Shown here in pieces: positions 47,880-58,950 of a stretch of 64,000 bases of DNA. The stretch covers positions 6,014,001 through 6,078,000 of the forward strand of contig NZ_CP107954.1 of the NCBI RefSeq assembly GCF_036067295.1. Reading direction: 5' to 3'. A model generated the notes under the pieces. It worked only from the letters and a program-made list of their open reading frames with translations. It made no database searches and had not been told where the DNA came from. Each line of letters opens with the position of its first letter. Position 1 is the stretch's first letter. Made by a program: the position numbers and the translations under genes. The DNA comes from Kribbella sp. NBC_00382. Its GTDB lineage: Bacteria > Actinomycetota > Actinomycetes > Propionibacteriales > Kribbellaceae.

Positions 47880-48267
47880 TCCGCGCGGTGCAGACCCGCT
47901 TGTCCCGCTCGTCGGTGATGACGACCTCGTACGACGTAGTGGTACGGCCCAGATAGATCGGCGTGGCCACGCCCGTGACGACGCCTTCGCGGACCGCCCG
48001 GTGATGGGTCGCGTTGATGTCGACACCGACAGCGACCTTGCCGTACGTCGCGGCGTGCAGCGCGGAGCCGATCGACCCCAGGCTCTCGGCCAGCACGCAG
48101 GACGCGCCGCCGTGCAGCAGTCCGTACGGCTGGACGTTGCCCTTGACCGGCATCGTCGCGACCACCCGCTCGGGTGCAGCCTCGGTGATGACGATGCCCA
48201 TCAGGTCGAGCAGCGTTCCTTCGGTGGACATCCCCGGCAGGTCAATGCCCGTCTTCTCATCACTCAT
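47842..48267 (-). CDS. PaaI-type hotdog-fold thioesterase
   Basis: A 141-residue hotdog-fold protein with the HGG motif in QPYGLLHGGASCVLAESLGS and a following VGVDINATHHRAVREGVV, typical of 1,4-dihydroxy-2-naphthoyl-CoA/phenylacetyl-CoA thioesterases. The exact acyl-CoA cannot be told. ATG 48267 is preceded after 6 nt by TAGCCT and no ribosome-binding site, so the mRNA may be leaderless. It is divergent from polA. Confidence 0.86.
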   Translation of the reverse strand: MSDEKTGIDLPGMSTEGTLLDLMGIVITEAAPERVVATMPVKGNVQPYGLLHGGASCVLAESLGSIGSALHAATYGKVAVGVDINATHHRAVREGVVTGVATPIYLGRTTTSYEVVITDERDKRVCTARITCQLIQAPPGA

Positions 48268-48273
48268 GACAGA

Positions 48274-48279
48274 AGGCTA
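48274..48279 (-). promoter_or_regulatory. -10-like box TAGCCT, leaderless start
   Basis: Minus-strand TAGCCT ends 6 nt before ATG 48267. The sequence fits TAnnnT. Confidence 0.4.
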
Positions 48280-48324
48280 CGTGAGCCCCAGCGTGCGCGT
48301 GCGAGAACTGTCGGCGGGGTCCAC

Positions 48325-48330
48325 TAGAGT
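48325..48330 (+). promoter_or_regulatory. -10 box TAGAGT before polA
   Basis: TAGAGT ends 6 nt before GTG 48337. No ribosome-binding site is present, so the polA mRNA is probably leaderless. Confidence 0.5.
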
Positions 48331-48336
48331 CGGTAC

Positions 48337-51075
<2,739 letters not shown>

Positions 51076-51123
51076 TAAGCAGTTGCGTAGGAAAATCGGG
51101 CGGTCTCTTCTTGGGTGTGCTGT

Positions 51124-51129
51124 TAACGT
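51124..51129 (+). promoter_or_regulatory. -10-like box TAACGT before the MarR gene
   Basis: TAACGT ends 6 nt before GTG 51136. The start codon itself lies inside the interrupted palindrome GTACG-TG-CGTAC (51132-51143), which could be an autoregulatory site for the MarR product. Confidence 0.4.
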
Positions 51130-51135
51130 AAGTAC

Positions 51136-51561
51136 GTGCGTACCAATGAAGAGGCCGCTCGACAGATCCTTCACGGCGCCGCATTGCTGGCGACCCGGGC
51201 CAGGGCCGAGCGCGCAGGCAAGATCACGCTCAGCCAGACTGGCGTGCTGCGCCACCTGGCGCACAGCGGAGCGCTGACTCCCGGCGAGCTGGCCGAGCGC
51301 CTCCGGACCCAGCCGCAGTCGCTGTCCCGGGCGTTCGCCGCGCTCGAGGACCAGGACTGGATCCGCCGCCGTCCCGACCCGGCCGACGGCCGTCAGTCGT
51401 TGCTGGAGATCACGCCGGCCGGCACCGAAGTACTGGCTGCGGAGATGCGGCCGCGGGAGCTCTGGCTGGCCGGTGCACTGGAGTCGTTGACCGAGGCGGA
51501 GCGGGACTTCCTCGTCGTGGCGGCCGGACTGCTGGAGCGGCTCGCGACGGAAGAGTACTGA
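51136..51561 (+). CDS. MarR family transcriptional regulator
   Basis: A 141-residue winged-helix regulator: LSQTGVLRHLAHSGALTPGELAERLRTQPQSLSRAFAALE forms the HTH and IRRRPDPADGRQSLLEITPAG the wing. MarR dimers usually repress a neighbouring exporter and release DNA on binding a small phenolic or drug-like ligand. The gene overlaps the next ABC exporter by one base, so they are cotranscribed. Confidence 0.88.
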   Translation: MRTNEEAARQILHGAALLATRARAERAGKITLSQTGVLRHLAHSGALTPGELAERLRTQPQSLSRAFAALEDQDWIRRRPDPADGRQSLLEITPAGTEVLAAEMRPRELWLAGALESLTEAERDFLVVAAGLLERLATEEY

Positions 51562-53327
51562 TGGTCGCCACCCTGAGCGCGGACGTCAGCGTCGACAAGG
51601 CCCCGGTCCGCCGCATCGCGGGTCTGTTCCGGCCCTACCTGGCCTCGATCTCCGTTCTCCTGCTCGTCTCGGTCGTCCAGGGAGTGGCGGGAGTGACCTC
51701 GCCGTTCATGGTCCGCGAGATCGTCGACAAGGCCCTCCCGCAGCGCAGCGCTTCCCTGGTCTCGTTGTACGCCGGAGGCATGGTCGCAGCCTCGGTCCTG
51801 ACCGCCGTCCTCGGGGTGGCGTCGACCCGGCTGTCGAACGTGATCGGCCAGGGCGTGATCCACGATCTGCGGACCAGCGTGTACGACCACCTGCAACGGA
51901 TGTCGCTCGGCTTCTTCACCCGGACCCGGGCCGGCGAGGTGCAGTCCCGGCTCGCCAACGACATCGGCGGCGTCGACAACGTGGTGACGAACACGGCCAG
52001 CTCGGTCGTCCAGAACGGGATGGCCGCGCTCACCGTCGCGATCGCCGCGTTGGTGATGAACTGGCGCCTGGCTGCTATATGCCTGGTCGTAGTACCGGTG
52101 TTCCTGGTGTTCTCGTTCCGGCTCGGACGGCAGCGGCGCATGATCGCTCGAGGCCGGCAGCGGCAGCTTGCCGGAATCACGGCTCTGGTCGAGGAGTCGC
52201 TGTCGGTGGCCGGGGTCTTGCTCGCGAAGACGCTGGGTCGCCAGCGGGCGCTGTCCGACCGGTTCGCGGACGAGTCGCGGGCGCTGACCAAGACGGAGCT
52301 GGAAGCGGCGATGAGTGGGCAGTGGGTGATCTCGAGCCGCCGGGCCAGCCTGACGATGATTCCCGCACTCGTCTACCTGGTCGCCGGACTCACCTTGGCG
52401 CACGGCGCAGCGGTCTTCTCGATCGGTACGGTGGTCGCCTTCACCTCGATGCTCAATCGGCTGGTCGCGCCGGCCACGGCCTTGCAGGGCATCGGCACCA
52501 CCGCGTCCACCTCGATGGCGCTGTTCGGCCGGATCTTCGAGGTGCTCGACCTGCCGATCGACATTCAGGAGAAGCCGAATGCCCGCGCGCTACCCCGGCC
52601 GCGGGGCGAAGTACGGGTCTCCGAGGCATCGTTCCGGTACGCCGAAGACGCGGCCTGGACGTTGTCCGACATCGACTTCGTCGTCGCGCCGGGCACGACG
52701 ACCGCGCTGGTCGGCGAGACCGGCTCGGGCAAGACCACGCTCGCGTATCTGATCGCCCGGCTCTACGATCCCGGGCGCGGACAGGTGACGATCGACGGGG
52801 TCGACCTGCGGGACCTGAAGCTGTCGTCGATCTCCGACGCGGTCGGGCTGGTCTCGCAGGAGACCTATCTGTTCCACGAGTCGGTCCGTGAGAACCTCCG
52901 GTTCGCCGCGCCCGGCGCAACTGACGCCGACGTTGTCGCAGCCGCCCGGGCCGCCCGTATCCATGACCTGATCATCGGGCTGCCCGACGGCTACGACACC
53001 GTCGTCGGCGCTCGTGGCTACCGGTTCTCGGGTGGTGAGCGGCAGCGCCTGGCGATCGCGCGGATGCTGCTGCGCAACCCGCCGATCCTGATCCTGGACG
53101 AGGCCACCAGCGCGCTCGACAACGAGACCGAGCGGGCGGTCCAGGCGGCGATCGACGAACTGGCACGGAACCGGACCACGATCGCGATCGCCCACCGGTT
53201 GTCCACGGTTCGCGACGCCGAGCAGATCCTCGTCCTGGACCACGGCCGGATCGTCGAGCGCGGGACCCATCAAGAGTTGCTGGCTCGCTCAGGCCGGTAT
53301 GCCCAGCTGCACGGCACCCTCAGCTGA
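51561..53327 (+). CDS. ABC exporter (homodimer type), MarR-linked
   Basis: A 588-residue exporter with a six-helix membrane domain (about 20-310) and an NBD with complete motifs: Walker A GETGSGKTT, signature FSGGERQRLAIARM, Walker B LILDEATSALD and H-loop IAHRLSTV. In contrast to the pair at 10137-13783 it has no degenerate motif and probably works as a homodimer. The linked MarR regulator suggests drug or metabolite efflux. It ends 2 bp from the convergent NUDIX gene. Confidence 0.91.
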   Translation: MVATLSADVSVDKAPVRRIAGLFRPYLASISVLLLVSVVQGVAGVTSPFMVREIVDKALPQRSASLVSLYAGGMVAASVLTAVLGVASTRLSNVIGQGVIHDLRTSVYDHLQRMSLGFFTRTRAGEVQSRLANDIGGVDNVVTNTASSVVQNGMAALTVAIAALVMNWRLAAICLVVVPVFLVFSFRLGRQRRMIARGRQRQLAGITALVEESLSVAGVLLAKTLGRQRALSDRFADESRALTKTELEAAMSGQWVISSRRASLTMIPALVYLVAGLTLAHGAAVFSIGTVVAFTSMLNRLVAPATALQGIGTTASTSMALFGRIFEVLDLPIDIQEKPNARALPRPRGEVRVSEASFRYAEDAAWTLSDIDFVVAPGTTTALVGETGSGKTTLAYLIARLYDPGRGQVTIDGVDLRDLKLSSISDAVGLVSQETYLFHESVRENLRFAAPGATDADVVAAARAARIHDLIIGLPDGYDTVVGARGYRFSGGERQRLAIARMLLRNPPILILDEATSALDNETERAVQAAIDELARNRTTIAIAHRLSTVRDAEQILVLDHGRIVERGTHQELLARSGRYAQLHGTLS

Positions 53328-53329
53328 AC

Positions 53330-53809
53330 CTAGGCGGGCCGGCCGGTGTAGCGGGGGAGTGGGTCTGAGGTGCGGGCGTTGGCGATGTAGGTCAGCTCGC
53401 GGTCCTGCAGAGGCGGCAGATCGTCGAGCGCGAACCACGTGACCTCTAACGACTCGTCGTCGTTGACGCGCGCCTCGCCTCGGAGGGGGCGGCAGCTGAA
53501 GCAGAGGTCGAGGAACTGGATCTGGTCGCCGTTCGGGTAGGCGCCCGGTGGCAGGGTGTCGATGCTGACCAGGCGGATGATCTCGGCCTCGACGGCCGTC
53601 TCTTCCTGGATCTCGCGCAGCAACGCGGGCGCCGGCTGCTCGCCGGGCTCGAGGATTCCGGCGGGGAGCGACCAGCGGCCGGTGTCGGCCCGGCGTACCA
53701 GCAGGATGTGCTCGGCGTCGTCCAGGACGACGCCGGTGATCCCGGTCAGCCAGAGGAGATCGTGACCGATCTTCTCGCGCAGGGCGAGGATGAACTTCGG
53801 GGTCGTCAT
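53330..53809 (-). CDS. NUDIX hydrolase
   Basis: A 159-residue NUDIX enzyme. The NUDIX box reads GILEPGEQPAPALLREIQEE, with all catalytic Glu residues, although the usual late Gly is Ala (EETAVEAE). A preceding helix MTTPKFILALREKIGHDLLWL is typical of actinobacterial members acting on nucleotide derivatives. ATG 53809 is preceded after 7 nt by TAGGGT and has no ribosome-binding site. Confidence 0.87.
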   Translation of the reverse strand: MTTPKFILALREKIGHDLLWLTGITGVVLDDAEHILLVRRADTGRWSLPAGILEPGEQPAPALLREIQEETAVEAEIIRLVSIDTLPPGAYPNGDQIQFLDLCFSCRPLRGEARVNDDESLEVTWFALDDLPPLQDRELTYIANARTSDPLPRYTGRPA

Positions 53810-53816
53810 GGCTCAT

Positions 53817-53822
53817 ACCCTA
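53817..53822 (-). promoter_or_regulatory. -10 box TAGGGT, leaderless start
   Basis: Minus-strand TAGGGT ends 7 nt before ATG 53809. Confidence 0.5.
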
Positions 53823-53963
53823 GGCGCATCATCCGATACTTTCTGTAGAAAAGTAATGACCGCAGGTGATCAGCCCTTCCCTGGTTAAACGTTATGTGTC
53901 AGTCTCCCGAATCACGGATCCGAGATCCTATTGGATATCTCATCGTCTGCATCGGGAGGCAGG

Positions 53964-55721
53964 ATGCAAGAAGACCTGAGACCAGCCGGGGTGAAGCGAC
54001 GCTCGTTCGTCGCTGGAGCACTCGGAATCGCGGCGGCCGGCGGGAGTGGACTGCTCAGTGGCTGCGGATCGGGTGAGCAATCGGCCGGTGCCAGTCCCGA
54101 GAGTCTGAGCGCGCCGCCCACGCCGCTGGGCGCGAAGAAGACCGGCATCAACTATCCGCCCGGGTACGTCGGCCCGGTGGCCCGCGAACAGCGCCCGATC
54201 GTCACCGAGCCGGCCACCTTCACCGTGGTCGTGCCGCAGAACCTGACCGTCGGCGACTGGTCGAAGAACGCCTTCACGCACTGGATGGAACAGAAGACCG
54301 GGATCAGGATCCAGTTCCGCCAGGTGGCCGGCAAGGGCGACGACCCGGAGACGATGACGAAGGTCAACGCGATGATGGCCGCGGGCGACATCCCCGATGC
54401 CTTCCTGGGCATCACGTTCACCCGCTCCCAGCTCTACCTGTACGGCGCGCAGAACCTCTTCGTCGACCTGGATCCGTACCTGGACAAGTACGCCCCGAAC
54501 CTCCAGCACGCGATGAAGGACTACCCCGAGGCGCGCAAGCTGATGGTTGCCCCGGACAAGGGCATCTACAGCTTCCCCGACATCAACGACTGCTACCACT
54601 GCCGTGCGTCCAACGGCCGGACCTTCCTCAACGCCGACTGGATCCGCAAGGTCGGCCTGGCGATCCCGAAGACGACCGACGAGTTCCGCGAGGTGCTGAC
54701 CGCGTTCAAGAAGGCCGACCTCGGCGGTCGTGGCAAGACGGTCCCGTTCGCCGGCTTCAAGGAGGCTCCGCTGGACACCTATTTCATGAACGCCTTCCTC
54801 TACAACCCCGGCGATCCTTGGCTGGTCGTCAACGACGGCAAGGTCGAGGCCAACTACGTCAAGGACGAATGGCGCGACGGGCTCAAGTACCTGCGCAGCC
54901 TGTACGCCGACGGCCTGCTGAACAAGGACATCTTCACCGCCGACCAGGACCAGATGAACCGCTACGGCAACAACCCCGGCGCCCCGGTGATCGGCGGTGC
55001 GCGCGCCTACTACTGGGGTTCGTTCCTCACCATCGACCAGACCGACCCGAACGCGCGCTGGCACCAGTACGAAACCGTCCCGCCGCTGGAGGGACCGAAC
55101 GGCACCCGGTACGCCGCCTGGGACTACCTCAAGGTCGGCCTCGAGGTCTCCACTCTCGTCATCACCCGCAAGTGCCGTCGCCCCGACCTCCTGGTCCGCT
55201 GGGCCGACTTCCAGATGGATCTCGAGGCCGTACTGCGCTCTTACGCCGGCCCCGACTTCCGCTGGTCGGTCAAAGGCGACAAGGGCATCAACGGCAAGCA
55301 GTCCATCTACGGCTTCGACGCCACCTGGGATTCCGACGCGACCAAGGGCAAGACCTGGGACCAGTACGGCGTGATGTACCGCTCGGGCGACTTCCGCCTG
55401 GCCGAGCGGGTGAATCCGCAGAAGGCGACGTTCGAGTCGCCGCTGTACACGCAGACCCGGGATGAGCTCTTTCCCTACAAGCAGCCGATGGAGATGCAGT
55501 TCCCGCCGGTCACCCTGGAGGCCGACCAGGCCGCGCAGGACGCCGAGATCGGCCTGAACCTGAAGGGTGAGGTGACCACCTCGCTGGCCAAGTTCGTCAC
55601 CGGCAAGCTCGATCCGAACGATGACGGGCAGTGGCGCGATTACACCGACCGCATCAACAAGATCGGGCTGCGGCCTTATCTGGAGATCCAGCAGGCCGCC
55701 TACGAGACCTACCAGGGGTGA
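53964..55721 (+). CDS. extracellular solute-binding lipoprotein of a sugar ABC importer
   Basis: A 585-residue binding protein of the large YtcQ/LipO type. ATG 53964 is chosen because GGGAGG (53954-53959) precedes it by 4 bases. The leader has a twin-arginine-like KRRSFVAGALG and a lipobox LLSGC, so it is probably exported folded and lipid-anchored. The body has the pattern of oligosaccharide binders (TFTVVVPQNLTVGDW, MMAAGDIPDAFLG, GLKYLRSLYADGLLNKDIF). Two permease genes follow. The ligand is unknown; no glycosidase or ATPase gene is adjacent. The 154-bp upstream region has no clear operator. Confidence 0.88.
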   Translation: MQEDLRPAGVKRRSFVAGALGIAAAGGSGLLSGCGSGEQSAGASPESLSAPPTPLGAKKTGINYPPGYVGPVAREQRPIVTEPATFTVVVPQNLTVGDWSKNAFTHWMEQKTGIRIQFRQVAGKGDDPETMTKVNAMMAAGDIPDAFLGITFTRSQLYLYGAQNLFVDLDPYLDKYAPNLQHAMKDYPEARKLMVAPDKGIYSFPDINDCYHCRASNGRTFLNADWIRKVGLAIPKTTDEFREVLTAFKKADLGGRGKTVPFAGFKEAPLDTYFMNAFLYNPGDPWLVVNDGKVEANYVKDEWRDGLKYLRSLYADGLLNKDIFTADQDQMNRYGNNPGAPVIGGARAYYWGSFLTIDQTDPNARWHQYETVPPLEGPNGTRYAAWDYLKVGLEVSTLVITRKCRRPDLLVRWADFQMDLEAVLRSYAGPDFRWSVKGDKGINGKQSIYGFDATWDSDATKGKTWDQYGVMYRSGDFRLAERVNPQKATFESPLYTQTRDELFPYKQPMEMQFPPVTLEADQAAQDAEIGLNLKGEVTTSLAKFVTGKLDPNDDGQWRDYTDRINKIGLRPYLEIQQAAYETYQG

Positions 55722-55726
55722 CTGCG

Positions 55727-56638
55727 ATGGCAACGGCAACGGACGCGCCCGCCCCCGTGCGCGAGACCCGGTCCGACCGGATCGTGATGATCTGCAACTA
55801 CACCGCGCTCGGCCTGTTCACCCTGGCCGTGCTCTATCCGCTGGTCTACGTGGTCAGCGCCTCGCTGAGCGATCCGAAGAACGTTGTCTCCGGCAAGGTC
55901 TGGCTCTGGCCGGTCGGCTTCAGCGTCGAGTCCTTCAAGGCGGTCTTCGACTACGACTCGATCGTCAGCGGCTTCGGTAACTCCGTCGTCTACGCCGTCG
56001 GCGGCGCGCTGATCGCGACCGTGCTGACCCTGTTCGCGGCGTACCCGCTGTCCCGCAAAGGCCTGCCGGGCAAGGGATTCATCATGGCCCTGTTCGTCTT
56101 CACGATGATGTTCACCGGCGGCCTGATCCCGACCTACCTGGTGGTGGACCGGCTCGGCCTGCTGAACACCCGCTGGGCGATCATCCTGCCGGCCGCGCTC
56201 GCGGTCTGGAACATGATCATCACCCGGACCTACTTCCAGTCGACCATCCCCGAGGAACTGGTCGAGGCCGCGAAGGTCGACGGCTGCACCGACTTCGGTT
56301 TCTTCTGGCGGATCGTGCTGCCGCTGAGCAAACCGATCATCGCGGTGAACCTGCTCTTCTACGCCGTCGCGCAGTGGAACTCCTGGTTCAACGCGCTGAT
56401 CTTCCTGACCAACGAGCACCTGTTCCCGCTCCAGCTGGTGCTGCGCCAGATCCTGATCCAGAACAACTTCGACCCGTCCCAGGTCCGCGACACCGCCGAG
56501 CTGATCCGGATGAAGGAGCTCCAGGAGCAGCTCAAGTTCTCGCTGATCGTGATCGCCACCATTCCGCCACTGCTGATCTACCCCTTCGTGCAGAAGCACT
56601 TCGTCAAGGGGGCCATGGTCGGCTCGTTGAAGGGCTGA
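55727..56638 (+). CDS. carbohydrate ABC permease (YtcP/LacG type)
   Basis: A 303-residue membrane subunit of the MalG/LacG-like class. The coupling-loop EAA motif is ELVEAAKVDGCTDFGFFWRI (about 180-199), which contacts an ATPase. Six helices are visible, starting with YTALGLFTLAVLYPLVYVVS. It starts at ATG 55727, 5 bases after the binding-protein stop, with GGGG upstream. Confidence 0.9.
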   Translation: MATATDAPAPVRETRSDRIVMICNYTALGLFTLAVLYPLVYVVSASLSDPKNVVSGKVWLWPVGFSVESFKAVFDYDSIVSGFGNSVVYAVGGALIATVLTLFAAYPLSRKGLPGKGFIMALFVFTMMFTGGLIPTYLVVDRLGLLNTRWAIILPAALAVWNMIITRTYFQSTIPEELVEAAKVDGCTDFGFFWRIVLPLSKPIIAVNLLFYAVAQWNSWFNALIFLTNEHLFPLQLVLRQILIQNNFDPSQVRDTAELIRMKELQEQLKFSLIVIATIPPLLIYPFVQKHFVKGAMVGSLKG

Positions 56639-56643
56639 CGCCG

Positions 56644-57618
56644 ATGGCCACGGACACTCTGGTACGACGTACGCCGGCGCGCGCAAGCAGCCGCCCGGCC
56701 AAACAAGGTCTCGGCCTGGCCGCCAGGATGCGACGCAACTGGCAGCTGTACGCGATGCTCACGGTGCCGCTGATCTGGCTGGCGATCTTCGCGTACTGGC
56801 CGATGTACGGCGCGATCATCGCCTTCAAGGACTACAACGTGGTCGACGGCATCCTGGGCAGCCGCTGGGTCGGCCTCAAGCACTTCGAGCGGTTCGTCGA
56901 GTCGTACCAGTTCTGGCGGCTGATCAAGAACACGCTGATCCTGCACCTGTACGAACTGGTGGCGACGTTCTGGCTGCCGATCCTGCTCGCGCTCGGGCTC
57001 AACATGGCCCGGCGACGGTGGTACCGGCGGTCGGTGCAGCTGATCACCTATGCACCGCACTTCATCTCGACCGTCGTCGTGGTCGGCCTGATCGTGGTGA
57101 TCGTCGACCCGAACAGCGGTGTGCTGAACCACCTGCTCGGCCAGTTCGGGATCGGGCCGATCGACGTACTGAGCAATCCGGACTACTTCCGGCACCTGTA
57201 CGTCTGGTCCGGCGCCTGGCAGACGATGGGCTTCTCGGCGATCATCTACCTGGCCGCGCTGACCAGCGTCGCACCCGAGTTGCACGAGGCGGCGATCGTC
57301 GACGGCGCGTCCAGGCTGCGCCGGGTCTGGCACATCGACCTGCCGGCGATCCGGCCGGTGGCGGTGATCCTGCTGATCCTGAACATCGGCTCGATCATGT
57401 CGGTCGGGTTCGAGAAGGTGCTGCTGTTGCAGAACACGCTGAACCTGCAGACGTCGGAGGTGATCGACACCTACGTCTACAAGCTCGGCTTCGCGTCCCA
57501 GGTGCCGCAGTTCAGTTATGCCGCGGCGATCGGGCTGTTCCGGTCGGTGATCGGCCTGGTCCTGCTGGTGCTGGCGAACACGCTGGCGCGGAAGTTCGCC
57601 AAGTCCAGTCTCTGGTGA
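56644..57618 (+). CDS. carbohydrate ABC permease (LplB/YteP type)
   Basis: A 324-residue membrane subunit, partner of the preceding permease. After a basic N-terminus it has the family segment YWPMYGAIIAFKDYN and the EAA motif LHEAAIVDGASRLRRVWHI. In such systems the ATPase (MsmX-like) is often encoded elsewhere and shared. ATG 56644 is used; the upstream in-frame stretch is a shadow of the other permease gene. It is the third and last gene of the operon and ends 3 bp from the convergent flippase-like gene. Confidence 0.9.
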   Translation: MATDTLVRRTPARASSRPAKQGLGLAARMRRNWQLYAMLTVPLIWLAIFAYWPMYGAIIAFKDYNVVDGILGSRWVGLKHFERFVESYQFWRLIKNTLILHLYELVATFWLPILLALGLNMARRRWYRRSVQLITYAPHFISTVVVVGLIVVIVDPNSGVLNHLLGQFGIGPIDVLSNPDYFRHLYVWSGAWQTMGFSAIIYLAALTSVAPELHEAAIVDGASRLRRVWHIDLPAIRPVAVILLILNIGSIMSVGFEKVLLLQNTLNLQTSEVIDTYVYKLGFASQVPQFSYAAAIGLFRSVIGLVLLVLANTLARKFAKSSLW

Positions 57619-57621
57619 GTA

Positions 57622-58887
57622 CTACGCCCTGTCGGCCGTCTGGCGATGCAGCCCGGTGGCCAGGACGGCCGACAAGGCGATCGCGCAGGCAGCTGTCATC
57701 CCGGCCAGGACCTTGATCGCGGTGAAGCCGGTGGCGAGGTCGGCGCCGATGACGATGAGGGCGGCGATCGCCAGGACGGCCAGGCCGATCCAGATCACCA
57801 GGGCGGCACGCTTCTCCTGCTGGGCGATCGCGGCGTACACGACCAGCTGCAGAACGGCGTACGCCGAACCGGCGAGCGCGAAGATCCACGCGAAGTCACC
57901 TAGGGCCGGGTACTTATCCTTGCCTCCGGCAACCGTCACCACTAGGTCCGGCAGCAGCAGGGCGCCGAGGACGCAGCAGACCCCGAGCGCTGCGACCGCC
58001 TGGATCGCCCGACGCAGCCTGAGTGTGTCGCCGGGGGAGCTGGCCAGCGCGGGGAACACGGTCACGATCACGAACTGGGGCAGGAAAAGGCATGCCTTGG
58101 CGACGATCACGCCGGCCGCATAGTACCCACTGTGCTCGCCATCCATCAGCCCCCGGGCGAGCAGGGCGTCCGCGTTCGCGATGGCGAAGAAGGCCAGCAG
58201 TGCGTGCGTACCGTGGATCGTCTCCCGCAACGCTTCCTTGACCTGCTCCGGCGTACCACCGGCAGACCCGCGCAGCAGGAAGGACCCAACCAGCGGCGGC
58301 AGCGCGGCCCCGACAGTGACCCCGATCATCGCCGCAGTCACGCTCGGGTGGATCACCAGCGCCCCGGCCCCGAAGGCGAACCGCCCAACCCCGACGGCCG
58401 TGTACATGGCCGCCAACTCGGTCCACCGCTCGCTACCCTGCAGCACGCCGAGCTGCGACCCCATCAGCGTCAGCCCACCGAGCGTAGGCGCCAGCAGCAC
58501 GACCGCAAGCACCGAGTCGATGTGCAGCAGCCAGATCAGCAGCGGACTGGCCACCAGACACACCACAGTCAGCCCAAGCGCCGACCGCCGCCCCGCCCGC
58601 AACAACGAATCCGCCAACGCCTCCCGGCCAGGCCCGGCGTGGGTGGCGATCCGCCGCGCCCCGGATGCCTGCAGCCCGAGCGGCACCACGTTGCCGATCA
58701 GCAACAGTCCGAGCAAGGCCACCACAGCGCTGAATTGCTCCGGTACGAGCCGGTGCACAGCAAACAAGGTGAAACCGTAAGCCGCTACGTTCATGATGGC
58801 CATGCCGACCGCTACCACGGTGGCGCTGCGCAGGAAGCCGAGCTTCGGGGCGGCCGGCTGCTGGGCGGGAGTCATCTCAGAGGTCAT
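57622..58887 (-). CDS. polysaccharide flippase-like membrane protein (MATE/Wzx class)
   Basis: A 421-residue protein with about twelve hydrophobic segments and little else, arranged as in oligosaccharide flippases (AYGFTLFAVHRLVPEQFSAV at the start; GLQASGARRIATHAG; YYAAGVIVAKACLFLPQFVI). Wzx-like proteins move lipid-linked glycans across the membrane. It is divergent from a GT-C-like membrane protein and belongs to the envelope-glycan region. Confidence 0.8.
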   Translation of the reverse strand: MTSEMTPAQQPAAPKLGFLRSATVVAVGMAIMNVAAYGFTLFAVHRLVPEQFSAVVALLGLLLIGNVVPLGLQASGARRIATHAGPGREALADSLLRAGRRSALGLTVVCLVASPLLIWLLHIDSVLAVVLLAPTLGGLTLMGSQLGVLQGSERWTELAAMYTAVGVGRFAFGAGALVIHPSVTAAMIGVTVGAALPPLVGSFLLRGSAGGTPEQVKEALRETIHGTHALLAFFAIANADALLARGLMDGEHSGYYAAGVIVAKACLFLPQFVIVTVFPALASSPGDTLRLRRAIQAVAALGVCCVLGALLLPDLVVTVAGGKDKYPALGDFAWIFALAGSAYAVLQLVVYAAIAQQEKRAALVIWIGLAVLAIAALIVIGADLATGFTAIKVLAGMTAACAIALSAVLATGLHRQTADRA

Positions 58888-58950
58888 CCGGCTTCTGTTC
58901 TGCTGGCTGGCGGGTAGGTTGCGCTGAACGATAGTTGCGAGGAGGTAGGC

